A DNA stretch of 36,090 nt from JAKSCF01 sp028279945 (lineage in GTDB: Bacteria > Bacillota > Clostridia > Peptostreptococcales > JAAYPU01), in the NCBI GenBank assembly GCA_028279945.1, contig JANQMT010000007.1, forward strand, positions 1-36,090. The letters are read 5' to 3'. The position numbers and the translations under genes were made by a program. The notes under the pieces are model-generated. The model did no database searches and had not been told where the DNA came from. It was given only the letters and a program-made list of their open reading frames with translations. Shown one piece after another: positions 14,379 to 22,469 of this stretch; within the stretch, counting starts at the first letter, position 1, and each line of letters begins with the position of its first letter.

Positions 14379-16019
14379 ATGGATTTTAAGGTTTTCTTGT
14401 TGTTCAGTGAGGTCGTTTTATATTTTGTATTAATGGTTGGAATCGGGTTGGTTACGAAAAAGTGGATTAGTTCTATATCTGACTTTTTTATTTCTGGTCG
14501 TGAAGTAAGTGCCATAACCATTGGACTAGGGTTGTCGGCGATTATGTTTAGCGGTGCAACCCTTCCGGCTATTAGTGGATTGGCCATTACGCATGGTGTC
14601 TGGATTGGGTCTTTGTATATGTGGGGATGGGCTGCCGGAATCATTATATTTGGCAAAACTTTTGCTCCAGCCATTCGAAGAAGTGGTGTATACACATTAC
14701 CGGAATGGGCACAAATTAGATTTGACGAAAAGACAAGGACTGTTGTTGCAGTTGCTACCAGTATGGCTGCCTTTGGGTCCTTGTTTGCGCAAGTGGTGGG
14801 ATTAGGGAACAATCTAACAGCATTAACGGGAATTCCCTACTGGGCCACTACATTAGTCATTACGGTTCTGTGTACTTTTTATATGTATGCCGGAGGATTT
14901 TGGGCATTATCTATTTCTGATATGGCACATATGATTGTTATTATGATTGCCTTAGTAGGAAGTGTCATTTATCTGATTGTTCGGTTTGGCGATCCTATTA
15001 CCGTATTTTCCGGGGTTGCCGGGGCTGATTGGAGAGTATTTTCTTTTATTGGAAAAGCAGATTTCAGTTTAAGGTTCCCGAGCATTCCATCCCTTGTATT
15101 TGGATGGCTGTTAACCATGCTGGGATGTCAGTATTATTGGATGAGGGCTGTGGGCGGTAGAAGCGAAAAAGCAGTAAAGAGAGGATATTGTTTGTCTGCT
15201 TTAATTACCTGTATTTTTGGTTCTACATTATTAGCCGGATTTGGAATTTATGCACTGCACATTTATGGAGAAGGGAATTTCCAATCGGGAACTGCCTTTG
15301 GGATGATTGTAAGAACATTGCCTTTAGGAATGGATGGCTTAATGCTGGTCGCTATGGTAGCAGCGTGTATGTCAACGTTTAGTACGGCATTATTGGGCGT
15401 GAGTTCTCCAATATTGAGGGATGTTTTCCAAAGGTTTTTACGACCAAATGCAACGGCAGAAGAATTGGTCCTGCCCAGCAGAATCATAACCTTAGGCGTT
15501 GCGGCAATAGCTTGGATGACTGCATTATTATGGAAAGAAAGTGCGGCATTAGCTCTGGCAGCTATGTGGGCTTTCTCAGTGCCTACGGCAGTGGTTTTAG
15601 TATTGGCTCATTGTTCAAAGCGAATTACCAATCAAGCAGGATTTTTAGGTGTAAGCATTGGTATCATTGTTACAGTCATCTGGTACTTTGCGCCGGGAAA
15701 ATTATGGGCAAAGTACGCACATCCTATGTGGGTTGGTTTTTTTGTGACCTTGATCGTAACCACTGTGGTAACTATTTTTACTAAGCCTAAATTTTATGGA
15801 ATGGATCATTTTAACCCACAAGCACCAAGCAAGATGAAGGGATTAGCTCAGTCAAATGCTGCCAATATCAGTAATTTTCAGACCCAGGAGCATAAAAAAG
15901 CGATGCAGCAGTTGATGAGACCTAGTATTGGATCACAAAGATGGAAATCTTTTATTGAGAAAAGACACCGTTGTACAACACCAATTGCTAAGTTGATATT
16001 TCCACATATTGTAGATTAA
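14379..16019 (+). CDS. Sodium:solute symporter family transporter (hydroxylase locus)
   Basis: The 546-residue protein has about 13 hydrophobic segments and SSS-family patches: ISDFFISGREVSAITIGLGL (about 32-51), GGFWALSISDMAHMIVIMIA (about 172-191) and VAMVAACMSTFSTALLGVSS (about 325-344). A hydrophilic tail of about 65 residues follows the last segment, making it longer than the symporter at 4383-5795. The start has AAAGGGTGATACA before it. It lies ahead of the winged-helix gene and the three hydroxylase genes with small gaps, so it probably imports the heterocyclic or aromatic hydroxylase substrate. Neither a purine nor a nicotinate-type solute can be assigned. Confidence 0.9.
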   Translation: MDFKVFLLFSEVVLYFVLMVGIGLVTKKWISSISDFFISGREVSAITIGLGLSAIMFSGATLPAISGLAITHGVWIGSLYMWGWAAGIIIFGKTFAPAIRRSGVYTLPEWAQIRFDEKTRTVVAVATSMAAFGSLFAQVVGLGNNLTALTGIPYWATTLVITVLCTFYMYAGGFWALSISDMAHMIVIMIALVGSVIYLIVRFGDPITVFSGVAGADWRVFSFIGKADFSLRFPSIPSLVFGWLLTMLGCQYYWMRAVGGRSEKAVKRGYCLSALITCIFGSTLLAGFGIYALHIYGEGNFQSGTAFGMIVRTLPLGMDGLMLVAMVAACMSTFSTALLGVSSPILRDVFQRFLRPNATAEELVLPSRIITLGVAAIAWMTALLWKESAALALAAMWAFSVPTAVVLVLAHCSKRITNQAGFLGVSIGIIVTVIWYFAPGKLWAKYAHPMWVGFFVTLIVTTVVTIFTKPKFYGMDHFNPQAPSKMKGLAQSNAANISNFQTQEHKKAMQQLMRPSIGSQRWKSFIEKRHRCTTPIAKLIFPHIVD

Positions 16020-16034
16020 TGGAGGTGTTGAGGA

Positions 16035-16532
16035 ATGAATTTAAATAAAAATGAGAAGAAGATTTTGAGTTATATTCGCGAAGGAAGAAATACTTTGGCA
16101 GACTTTACGGATAATCTGGGAATAAGTGCACCGGAAGCCAATAATATTGCAGAAAATTTAGAGCACCAGGAGTTTATTATAAAAGAATCCTATACAGGCA
16201 TTAAACGATATAATTTTCTTTTGACGGACAAAGGCGCAAAAGAATTGACTCAATTATCAGAGATAGAAAAGGAACTTCTGACCAAGGAAAGTATCAACTT
16301 AAATCAATATAAGATTTTAAAGTATACTTCTGTAAATCCCAATGCTATTGCCGGCGTCATTGCAGAAAAATTGAATATACCGGCTATGGAGCTTATTTCC
16401 GATTTAAGGTATTTAGTAGACAAAGGTTTAATGAAGGAATCAGGGATTCTAAGGCGAAAAGTTTCGGTTTTCCCAAAAGGCGTAGAGATTGTAAACAACT
16501 ATGAACAAATGATGTTGCAAGAATCGCAGTAG
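16035..16532 (+). CDS. Small protein with two predicted winged-helix domains
   Basis: The 165-residue protein appears to hold two DNA-binding-like units. The first (about 1-75), EKKILSYIREGRNTLADFTD then LTDKGAKEL, resembles MarR/ArsR-type winged helices. The second (about 90-155) shows ILKYTSVNPNAIAGVIAEKL and YLVDKGLMKESGILRRKVSV in similar layout. There is no obvious ligand or metal site. It starts 15 bp after the symporter and ends 25 bp before the hydroxylase large subunit, within the operon. It may be a local regulator or a scaffold. I do not recognise a named family. Confidence 0.7.
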   Translation: MNLNKNEKKILSYIREGRNTLADFTDNLGISAPEANNIAENLEHQEFIIKESYTGIKRYNFLLTDKGAKELTQLSEIEKELLTKESINLNQYKILKYTSVNPNAIAGVIAEKLNIPAMELISDLRYLVDKGLMKESGILRRKVSVFPKGVEIVNNYEQMMLQESQ

Positions 16533-16557
16533 ATAAAAGAGATAAGGAGGGAAATCT

Positions 16558-18870
16558 GTGGAGGAAAATTTAAAGATTGTAGGCCAAAGACTTAATAAAG
16601 TAGACGCTCGTTCCAAGGTGCTTGGAACAGCAAAATACACATCGGATCTAAAAAAGGACGATATGTTGATCGGAAAAGCACTGTTTGCAAAATATCCCCA
16701 TGCAATCATTAAGAGCATTGATACCACTAAAGCAGAACAGCTGGATGGTGTTGTCGCCGTTATGACGGCAAAGGATTTGCCCGGGAGAAATGGTTATGGG
16801 ATTCTATGTCCGGATAAGCCGGTAATTGCAGAAAAAAAAGTTAAATATGAAGGAGATCCTGTAGCTGTGGTAGCGGCAGTAGATGAAGAGACTGCCAAAA
16901 AGGCCATGGATGCTATTGTGGTAGAATATGAAGTTTTACCGGCATACGATGACCCAAGAGAGGCTATGGCAGAGAATGCTTTATGGATTCATGAGTCACA
17001 TTCGGCTGCCGAGAAAGGCAACCTTTTAAATACCGTTAACCTTGACAAAGGTGCTGTAGAAAAAGCATTTGATGAGGCGGATATGGTTATTGAAAACGCG
17101 TATGAAACACCTATGGTAGAACATTGTTATCTTGAACCGGATGTCTGCATTGCAGAACCGGATTTAGTGACGGAAGGATTGACGTTAATAAGTCCAATGC
17201 AGGCCGTTTATGCAAGTCGTCGGGTTTTAGCGCCGGTTTTCGGAATCCCGCAAAATAAAATTCGATGTATTTCTCCATTAGTCGGTGGAGGATTTGGCGG
17301 AAAGGAAGATTCAACTTTAGATGTTTCAGCGGTGGCTGGGGTATTGGCTTTAAAAACAAAGAAAACCGTATGTGTTGAATTGAATCGAGAAGAAGTTTTT
17401 CGCACCACCGGAAAGCGTCATGCAGCTTATATCAAGCATAGATTAGCAGCAACAAAGGACGGGAAAATCACTGCAATTGATGTAGAAACGGTATTAGATA
17501 AAGGCGCTTATGTTTCAATGGGAGGCATAAAGGAGCCAGCCTTTGCAGTTACCATGCGGACAGCAATGTACGCGGGTGGTGCTTATACCATACCTAATGC
17601 CAGAGCCAGATCCTACTCTGTGTTTACAAATCATCCTTATGCATGTGCATTTAGAGGATTTGGTGCACCTCAGGCAGCCTTTGCTATGGAATGTCAAATG
17701 GATGAATTGGCAAAAAAATTAGATATGGATCCTATTGAGGTTCGGAAGAAAAATATATTAAAAGACGGCCATCGTACGATCTTTGGGCAAGTGATGAAAG
17801 CGAGCAGGGGAATGGGATTAGAAGCTTGTATTGAGAAGGTCAAAGAAAAGATGGAATGGGAGCAGCCCATTGATAAAGGGCAAGGGGTTATTCGCAAAGG
17901 CAGGGGGATAGGAATTTTTATGTACGGAACAGGAATACCGTTATTATTTGAAGGGGCCAATTGCTATGTAAGTCTTCAAGTAGACGGTACAGTCAATGTA
18001 GCTCTGACCAGTACAGAAATGGGGCAGGGGCTTGCAACGGTGATGATGCAAATAGCTGCAGAAACATTAGGGGTAAGATATGAGGATGTATTGGTAACTC
18101 ATTCAGATACTGCTATGTCTCCCGATAGTGGTCCTACGGTAGGATCTAGGTCCACAACCATTGTTGGAAACGCAGTGATGGACGGATGTAAAAAATTGAA
18201 GAAACGAATGCTGGATATTGCATCAAAGGAATTGAATGAAGATATCAGGGATTTAAATATTAAAGATGGCAGGGTATTTGCTGTTGGAAAGCCTGAGAAA
18301 AATATCTCTTTTGCCTCCGTTGCAGGCAAGGCCTTTAATAAGCAGGTCTCTCTTGCCGCAGTAGGAACATGGTACCCTCCACAGCCTTCTTTTAGTGGTA
18401 AAGACGGGCAAGGAGAGCCAATGCATGCCTATACGTTTGGAGCACATGGCGTAGAGATAGAGGTGGATACAGAAACAGGCCAAATTACGGTGAATCGATC
18501 TGTTTTAGCCTGTGATGTGGGTAAAGCCATCAATCCAACTTGTGTGGAAGGACAAATGGAAGGCGGCGCCGCCCAGGGAATTGGTTGGGCCATCATGGAA
18601 GAGAGTTTTATGACAAATGGTATAATGGAGAATCCATCTTTACATAATTTCTTAATGCCATCAACCAAAGATTTACCGAACTTAGAATCAATTATTATAG
18701 AATGCCCCAATGAATTGGGACCCTATGGTGCAAAAGGAATCGGAGAACCTCCTCTGATAGCTGCAGCACCAGCCATAAGAAATGCGGTTAGCGACGCATT
18801 AGGAATCCATATCAATACAATTCCATTAACGGCTGTTAGAGTGCTGGATGCCATTAAAAAAAATAGCTAA
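16558..18870 (+). CDS. xdhA: Molybdenum hydroxylase, molybdopterin-binding subunit (xanthine dehydrogenase family)
   Basis: The 770-residue protein is a full-length large subunit of the xanthine oxidase family. Signatures are GGGFGGKE (243-250) near the cofactor, CAFRGFGAPQ (363-372), TSTEMGQGLATVMMQIAAE near 480-500, and the catalytic glutamate at about 730 in KGIGEPPLIAAAPA. Such enzymes hydroxylate heterocycles or aldehydes using water. GTG 16558 follows AAGGAGGG. The FAD and iron-sulfur subunits follow at once, and yqeB/yqeC lie upstream. The enzyme is therefore probably of the labile-selenium type, where selenium is a cofactor ligand and not a residue. The substrate may be xanthine, another purine, nicotinate or similar; this is not decided by sequence. 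Confidence 0.92.
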   Translation: MEENLKIVGQRLNKVDARSKVLGTAKYTSDLKKDDMLIGKALFAKYPHAIIKSIDTTKAEQLDGVVAVMTAKDLPGRNGYGILCPDKPVIAEKKVKYEGDPVAVVAAVDEETAKKAMDAIVVEYEVLPAYDDPREAMAENALWIHESHSAAEKGNLLNTVNLDKGAVEKAFDEADMVIENAYETPMVEHCYLEPDVCIAEPDLVTEGLTLISPMQAVYASRRVLAPVFGIPQNKIRCISPLVGGGFGGKEDSTLDVSAVAGVLALKTKKTVCVELNREEVFRTTGKRHAAYIKHRLAATKDGKITAIDVETVLDKGAYVSMGGIKEPAFAVTMRTAMYAGGAYTIPNARARSYSVFTNHPYACAFRGFGAPQAAFAMECQMDELAKKLDMDPIEVRKKNILKDGHRTIFGQVMKASRGMGLEACIEKVKEKMEWEQPIDKGQGVIRKGRGIGIFMYGTGIPLLFEGANCYVSLQVDGTVNVALTSTEMGQGLATVMMQIAAETLGVRYEDVLVTHSDTAMSPDSGPTVGSRSTTIVGNAVMDGCKKLKKRMLDIASKELNEDIRDLNIKDGRVFAVGKPEKNISFASVAGKAFNKQVSLAAVGTWYPPQPSFSGKDGQGEPMHAYTFGAHGVEIEVDTETGQITVNRSVLACDVGKAINPTCVEGQMEGGAAQGIGWAIMEESFMTNGIMENPSLHNFLMPSTKDLPNLESIIIECPNELGPYGAKGIGEPPLIAAAPAIRNAVSDALGIHINTIPLTAVRVLDAIKKNS

Positions 18871-18893
18871 GTTTGAATTAGGAGGTGATAAAA

Positions 18894-19739
18894 ATGGGAA
18901 CAACAGAATTTTTTAAACCAAAAACCATAGAGGAGACCCTTGAACTCCTAAACCAATATAACGATGAAGCGGTTATTGTTAATGGGGGTACAGATATTGT
19001 TGAGAAAATTGGAGAAGGAAAATTAAATCCTCAAGCTATTGTATATATCAAAGACATCGGTGAATTAAACGAAATTCGTGAAGAAAATGGGAAAATAATC
19101 ATTGGTGGAGCAGTAACTTATGAAGCCATTGAAACATCTGAAATATGTAATAAAGTTTCAGGGCTGATACAAGCGGTTTCAGAGATAGGAAGTCCTCCCG
19201 TGAGGGTAGTCGCTACACCTGCCGGAAATCTTGGTACTGCTGCACCGGCCTCGGACTGCAATGTAATGATGTTAGCCCTGGGGGCTGAGGTACTGGTTGT
19301 CAGCAAAAACGAGGAAAGAATTATAAAACTGGAAGACTTTTTTATCAAAACCAATCAAACGGTTTTGAAAAGCAATGAACTCATTAAAGAAATTATCATT
19401 CCTGAAGATGCTGCCAACAGCTATAACGGATATGTTAGATTGGCCAGAAGAAAAGCCCAGGATATTGCCAAAGTATTGGTAGGGGTATCTGTTACTGCCG
19501 ATAATGATATTTGTAAGGATATTAAAATCAGCTTAGGAGCACTGAATGCTATACCCATTAGAGCCTATAGCTTAGAATCCATGATCATAGGCAAAGACAT
19601 TCATGAGGGTTTACGGCAAATTAGGGGCATATTTCCTAAAGAAGCCAAACCAAGAAAGAGTCGATTTAAGAGATATAAAGAGCTGGTGACCAATACTGTA
19701 ATTCAACGTGCAATAAGAAAAGCATATGGGATCGTCTAG
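18894..19739 (+). CDS. xdhB: Molybdenum hydroxylase, FAD-binding subunit
   Basis: From ATG 18894 the protein has 281 residues, as usual for CoxM/XdhB-type subunits. The FAD-binding region shows IVNGGTDIVEKIGEGKLNP near residue 30, IIIGGAVTYEAIE near 70 and the ATPAGNLGTAAPASDCNVMM pyrophosphate/flavin loop near 110. KAQDIAKVLVGVSV marks the C-terminal domain. A GTG at 18885 is in frame but overlaps the AGGAGGT ribosome site at 18880-18886, so it is rejected. It carries electrons from the iron-sulfur subunit to NAD or another acceptor. It is 23 bp from the large subunit and touches the next gene. Confidence 0.92.
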   Translation: MGTTEFFKPKTIEETLELLNQYNDEAVIVNGGTDIVEKIGEGKLNPQAIVYIKDIGELNEIREENGKIIIGGAVTYEAIETSEICNKVSGLIQAVSEIGSPPVRVVATPAGNLGTAAPASDCNVMMLALGAEVLVVSKNEERIIKLEDFFIKTNQTVLKSNELIKEIIIPEDAANSYNGYVRLARRKAQDIAKVLVGVSVTADNDICKDIKISLGALNAIPIRAYSLESMIIGKDIHEGLRQIRGIFPKEAKPRKSRFKRYKELVTNTVIQRAIRKAYGIV

Positions 19740-19751
19740 GAGGTGAGGGAT

Positions 19752-20228
19752 TTGGCAAAGATGATAAAATTTATCTTAAATAACAAAAATGTAGAACTAC
19801 TTATCGATGAAAAAGAATTATTAGTAGATACCATTCGCAACAGACTTGGGCTGACAGGAACTAAAAAAGCCTGCGGCACTGGAGATTGTGGGAGCTGTAC
19901 TGTGTTGATAGAGGGAAGGGCAATAAGATCTTGCCTAACATTGACGTGTATGGTAGAAGGCAAAGATGTGGTTACGATTGAAGGTATGGGAAATGAGAAA
20001 AAACTCCATCCTATCCAGCAGGCATTTATAGATAAAGGGGCAGTACAGTGCGGCTACTGTATACCGGGGATGGTTTTAACAACAAAGGCTTTATTAGACA
20101 AAAACCCCAATCCGGATGATGACCAGATTAAAACTGCACTCTCAGGAAACTTCTGCAGGTGCACCGGCTATACAAAAATATATGAAGCTGTAAAGACAGC
20201 AGCACAGAGATTAAAACAACCAGAATAA
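19752..20228 (+). CDS. xdhC: Molybdenum hydroxylase, [2Fe-2S] subunit
   Basis: The small subunit has 158 residues from TTG 19752, which stands 7 bases after AGGAGGT (19738-19744). ATG 19761 and GTG 19743 are alternatives. It holds two [2Fe-2S] clusters: a plant-ferredoxin type with Cys41, 46, 49 and 61 (CGTGDCGSC...C), and an all-helical type with Cys100, 103, 135 and 137 (QCGYCIPG...CRCTGY). This is the standard architecture and length. It passes electrons from molybdenum to the FAD subunit. It is the last gene of the hydroxylase operon. No clear terminator is visible in the 143-bp gap after it. Confidence 0.93.
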   Translation: MAKMIKFILNNKNVELLIDEKELLVDTIRNRLGLTGTKKACGTGDCGSCTVLIEGRAIRSCLTLTCMVEGKDVVTIEGMGNEKKLHPIQQAFIDKGAVQCGYCIPGMVLTTKALLDKNPNPDDDQIKTALSGNFCRCTGYTKIYEAVKTAAQRLKQPE

Positions 20229-20371
20229 TCATTGTTAAATGAAACAGGAAAAAATAATCAATAGGCATTAAGAAAGGTTATTTTACAATCTCACATATCA
20301 CAGGATTAGCTCATAATATAATTATGTATCATATTTTAATTATGATAAATAAGATGTGTGAGGTTTTAAAA

Positions 20372-21028
20372 ATGTATCAATTTAACCATCGCTGGATGCA
20401 TAACTATAATCCTTATGCGAGTAATAATATGAATATGAATACCTATATTCGAGTTTTACACGCATCGCCAGGTGCACCGGCAGTAGACGTTTATGTGAAT
20501 AATAATCCTGTTATTCAAGGCCTAAAATATAAAGAATTCAGCAACTATTTGTCTGTAATGCCCGGTGCCTACAATATTAAAGTATATCCGGCGGGACAGC
20601 AGATGAATCCTGTTATTAATACTACCGTTACAGCCGGACCAATGGCTGCATATACCATTGCTGCTGCAGGAGTACTTCCAAATATAAGTTTGATGCCCAT
20701 TATGGACCCCTATGTACCGCCTCAAAATCCAAATATGTCATATGTCCGATTCGCACATTTGTCACCAAACGCTCCGGCAGTTGATATCACACTGCCTGAT
20801 GGTACAAAGCTGTTTAGTAATGTAAAATACACCGAATATGCCAACTATATAGAAGTGGATCCGGGGATATATACATTGCAGGTTAGACCGGCAGGAAGTG
20901 AAGATGTGGTCCTAACAGTTCCCAATGTCCAATTAATGCCGGGTGTGTATCAGACTATTTATGCAGTAGGACTGGTAGGAGAGACACCTCCGTTAGAGGC
21001 TGTATCAGCTATAGATGGAAGAAGGTAA
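20372..21028 (+). CDS. DUF4397-domain protein, two repeats
   Basis: From ATG 20372 (GAGGT at 20360-20364) the protein has 218 residues. Two similar beta-rich units of about 85 residues follow a polar N-terminus. The first begins YIRVLHASPGAPAVDVYVNN and the second YVRFAHLSPNAPAVDITLPD. Each continues with a KYxEYxNYxxVxPGxYxxxVxPAG pattern, which is the DUF4397 signature. There is no signal peptide or membrane segment, unlike many exported DUF4397 proteins. The function of the domain is unknown; a surface or spore-coat-like role in spore formers is only a guess. It appears to be transcribed alone and has a strong terminator behind it. Confidence 0.85.
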   Translation: MYQFNHRWMHNYNPYASNNMNMNTYIRVLHASPGAPAVDVYVNNNPVIQGLKYKEFSNYLSVMPGAYNIKVYPAGQQMNPVINTTVTAGPMAAYTIAAAGVLPNISLMPIMDPYVPPQNPNMSYVRFAHLSPNAPAVDITLPDGTKLFSNVKYTEYANYIEVDPGIYTLQVRPAGSEDVVLTVPNVQLMPGVYQTIYAVGLVGETPPLEAVSAIDGRR

Positions 21029-21070
21029 TGGCAATATTTGAAACAGGTTGGATAATAAAAAAATCCATTA

Positions 21071-21103
21071 CCGTGCTAGACAACATCTAGTACGGTTTTT
21101 TTT
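21071..21103 (+). terminator. Intrinsic terminator after the DUF4397 gene
   Basis: CCGTGCTAGA (21071-21080) pairs with TCTAGTACGG (21086-21095) over 10 bp, with one G-U and a 5-base loop. Eight T residues follow (21096-21103). Confidence 0.9.
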
Positions 21104-21117
21104 ACCCAATTGTATCC

Positions 21118-21166
21118 TTGACAAAATGAAAGTCTTCAACTATAATTTACTTAACGATAGGTAAGT
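21118..21166 (+). promoter_or_regulatory. Consensus promoter and dyad of the TetR gene
   Basis: TTGACA (21118-21123), 17 bases, then TATAAT (21141-21146), both perfect. ACTTA (21149-21153) and TAAGT (21162-21166) form a dyad between the -10 box and the ATG at 21180, suggesting autorepression by the TetR-family product. Confidence 0.75.
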
Positions 21167-21179
21167 CAGGAGAGAGGTT

Positions 21180-21770
21180 ATGGATAGAAGAAATCAAATC
21201 TTGGAAGTGGCATTAAAAGAATTCTCACTAAAAGGATACAAAGAAACTTCTTTAAATGATATAGCACAACAATTAGACATGACAAAACCGGCATTATATT
21301 ATCACTTTCCTAATAAAAAAAGCTTATTTATAAGTGTCATTGAATTATTTTTTAAGAAGGTTGAGCAAAATACGATAGCCTATCGTTCTGATTCAACATC
21401 GGCAAAGGAACAAATAAGAGATATTCTGAAGAAATATTTTGAACTCAAGTTTTTTGAAATAATAAAAAATGATGAGAAAGGTGAATATTATAATCACTAT
21501 TACTTTATTTTTGATGCGTTAAGGCATGTACCGGAGACGATGGATTTGTATTTTCAATGTATAGAGAAGTTATCCATGAAAATTGAAAATATTATTCATA
21601 AAGGTATAAGTGATGGTGAGCTACAGTCCGATATGGATGTAAAAGCTTTTGTTTATGAATTAGGCATTTTTATAGAAGGTTTAGCAGTCGTTGCAAATAT
21701 GGATCAGTTGGTACTGCCTTCTGACATGTTGGATCGCATGTTTGAGTTGATATGGAAAGGTGTAACTTAA
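21180..21770 (+). CDS. TetR-family transcriptional regulator
   Basis: The 196-residue protein has the TetR winged-type helix-turn-helix at about 22-45, TSLNDIAQQLDMTKPALYYHF, preceded by RNQILEVALKEFSLKGYKET. The C-terminal ligand domain is helical and not assignable. AGAGAGG precedes the ATG. It has a perfect promoter with a dyad just downstream, so it probably represses itself. The next gene on the same strand is the HesB-like selenoprotein, which has its own promoter. Whether this regulator controls it or a distant transporter is unknown. Confidence 0.88.
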   Translation: MDRRNQILEVALKEFSLKGYKETSLNDIAQQLDMTKPALYYHFPNKKSLFISVIELFFKKVEQNTIAYRSDSTSAKEQIRDILKKYFELKFFEIIKNDEKGEYYNHYYFIFDALRHVPETMDLYFQCIEKLSMKIENIIHKGISDGELQSDMDVKAFVYELGIFIEGLAVVANMDQLVLPSDMLDRMFELIWKGVT

Positions 21771-21829
21771 AAAAGCCAAAGTTTTTATAAAATAAATGGA
21801 CTTCTTTATGATCTGATGCACAGAGGGTA

Positions 21830-21858
21830 TTGACTTTTTGAGCAATATATCGTATTAT
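21830..21858 (+). promoter_or_regulatory. Promoter of the HesB-like selenoprotein gene
   Basis: TTGACT (21830-21835) and TATTAT (21853-21858) are 17 bases apart, 48 bases before the ATG at 21906. Confidence 0.65.
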
Positions 21859-21905
21859 TTGAATATAAAGATATATAGATATTTTCTTGAAAGGAGGATG
21901 CTTTT

Positions 21906-22205
21906 ATGAATATAAATATATCTGAGAAAGCTCAGGAAGCAATCCATAAACAATTAGAAAAAAAAGAAGATAATTATCTGAGAATTTTTATCCAAGGCTT
22001 TGGCTGAGGAGGACCCAGATTTGGGATTGCCTTGGATAAGGCAAAAGATGAAGCAAATGATTATATAAAAAAAGTAAACAATATTAACATAGTCGTTGAA
22101 AAAAGCTTGTTGGATCAGTTTAATGGCTTTACAATTAATTATTCCAACAGTTGGTTCAATAAAGGTTTTACCGTATTTCCAAACTCAGGCCGATCTTCTT
22201 GTTAA
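21906..22205 (+). CDS. HesB-like selenoprotein (UGA = selenocysteine at codon 34)
   Basis: The frame starts at ATG 21906 behind AGGAGG (21892-21897). It reads through a TGA at 22005-22007 and ends at TAA 22203-22205, giving 99 residues. Conventional gene calling breaks it in two. The N-terminus MNINISEKAQEAIHKQLEKK and the following DNYLRIFIQGFG, then U, then GGPRFGIALDK match the IscA/HesB fold. The selenocysteine lies where the family has the first conserved cysteine. The last residues, SGRSSC, keep a terminal cysteine. HesB-like selenoproteins are known in anaerobic Firmicutes; their function, perhaps iron-sulfur or redox, is not established. CCCA/TGGG just after the TGA can form a SECIS-like stem. 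selA/selB/selC are not in this window, but the selenium-dependent hydroxylase locus shows selenium use. Confidence 0.88.
22005..22035 (+). promoter_or_regulatory. Candidate bacterial SECIS element
   Basis: The in-frame TGA (22005-22007) is followed within about 8 bases by CCCA-GATT-TGGG (22014-22025), a small hairpin within a G-rich flank. Bacterial SECIS elements sit at this place inside the coding region. The stem is short; RNA folding would be needed to support it. Confidence 0.5.
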
Positions 22206-22222
22206 ATCCCTTTTTATATACA

Positions 22223-22255
22223 AATCCTCTTATGTTATGAACAGAGAGGATTTTT
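22223..22255 (+). terminator. Intrinsic terminator after the selenoprotein gene
   Basis: AATCCTCT (22223-22230) pairs with AGAGGATT (22245-22252), followed by TTT CTT. It lies 17 bases after the TAA stop, which supports the extended (UGA read-through) frame as the true gene end. Confidence 0.75.
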
Positions 22256-22413
22256 CTTATGTCAATTAAAGTATTTTATAATTTTAAAAAATGAATTGCT
22301 TTTTAACTTCATACATAGAACAATCTTTGAGAAGGCATAATAAAAAGAGAAGCATTTGATAGAAGCATTGATATAGGTTGAATCTTTAAATGATTGAGAT
22401 AGGAGGCGTTTAA

Positions 22414-22467
22414 ATGCATATTGCTATTACGAAACAAGCAGAAGAGATATTAAATAATCAGTTCTGA
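22414..22467 (+). pseudogene. Truncated 5' end of a second HesB-like gene
   Basis: ATG 22414, with AGGAGG ahead (22402-22407), encodes MHIAITKQAEEILNNQF and then stops at TGA 22465-22467, with a TAG four codons later. The start resembles the HesB/IscA N-terminus (compare MNINISEKAQEAIHKQLEKK at 21906). The rest of the gene is absent, because the 3' end of the XRE-cupin gene begins here on the other strand. No SECIS-like or family sequence follows this TGA, so it is read as a stop. It looks like a gene broken by insertion or deletion. The stretch 22256-22413 between the terminator and this fragment shows nothing else. Confidence 0.5.
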
Positions 22468-22469
22468 CG

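Noticed and set aside
22465..22467. UGA of the second HesB-like start as selenocysteine
   Set aside because: Unlike 22005, the codons after it reach a stop at once (TAG after three codons) and show no family continuation, so it is read as a real stop.
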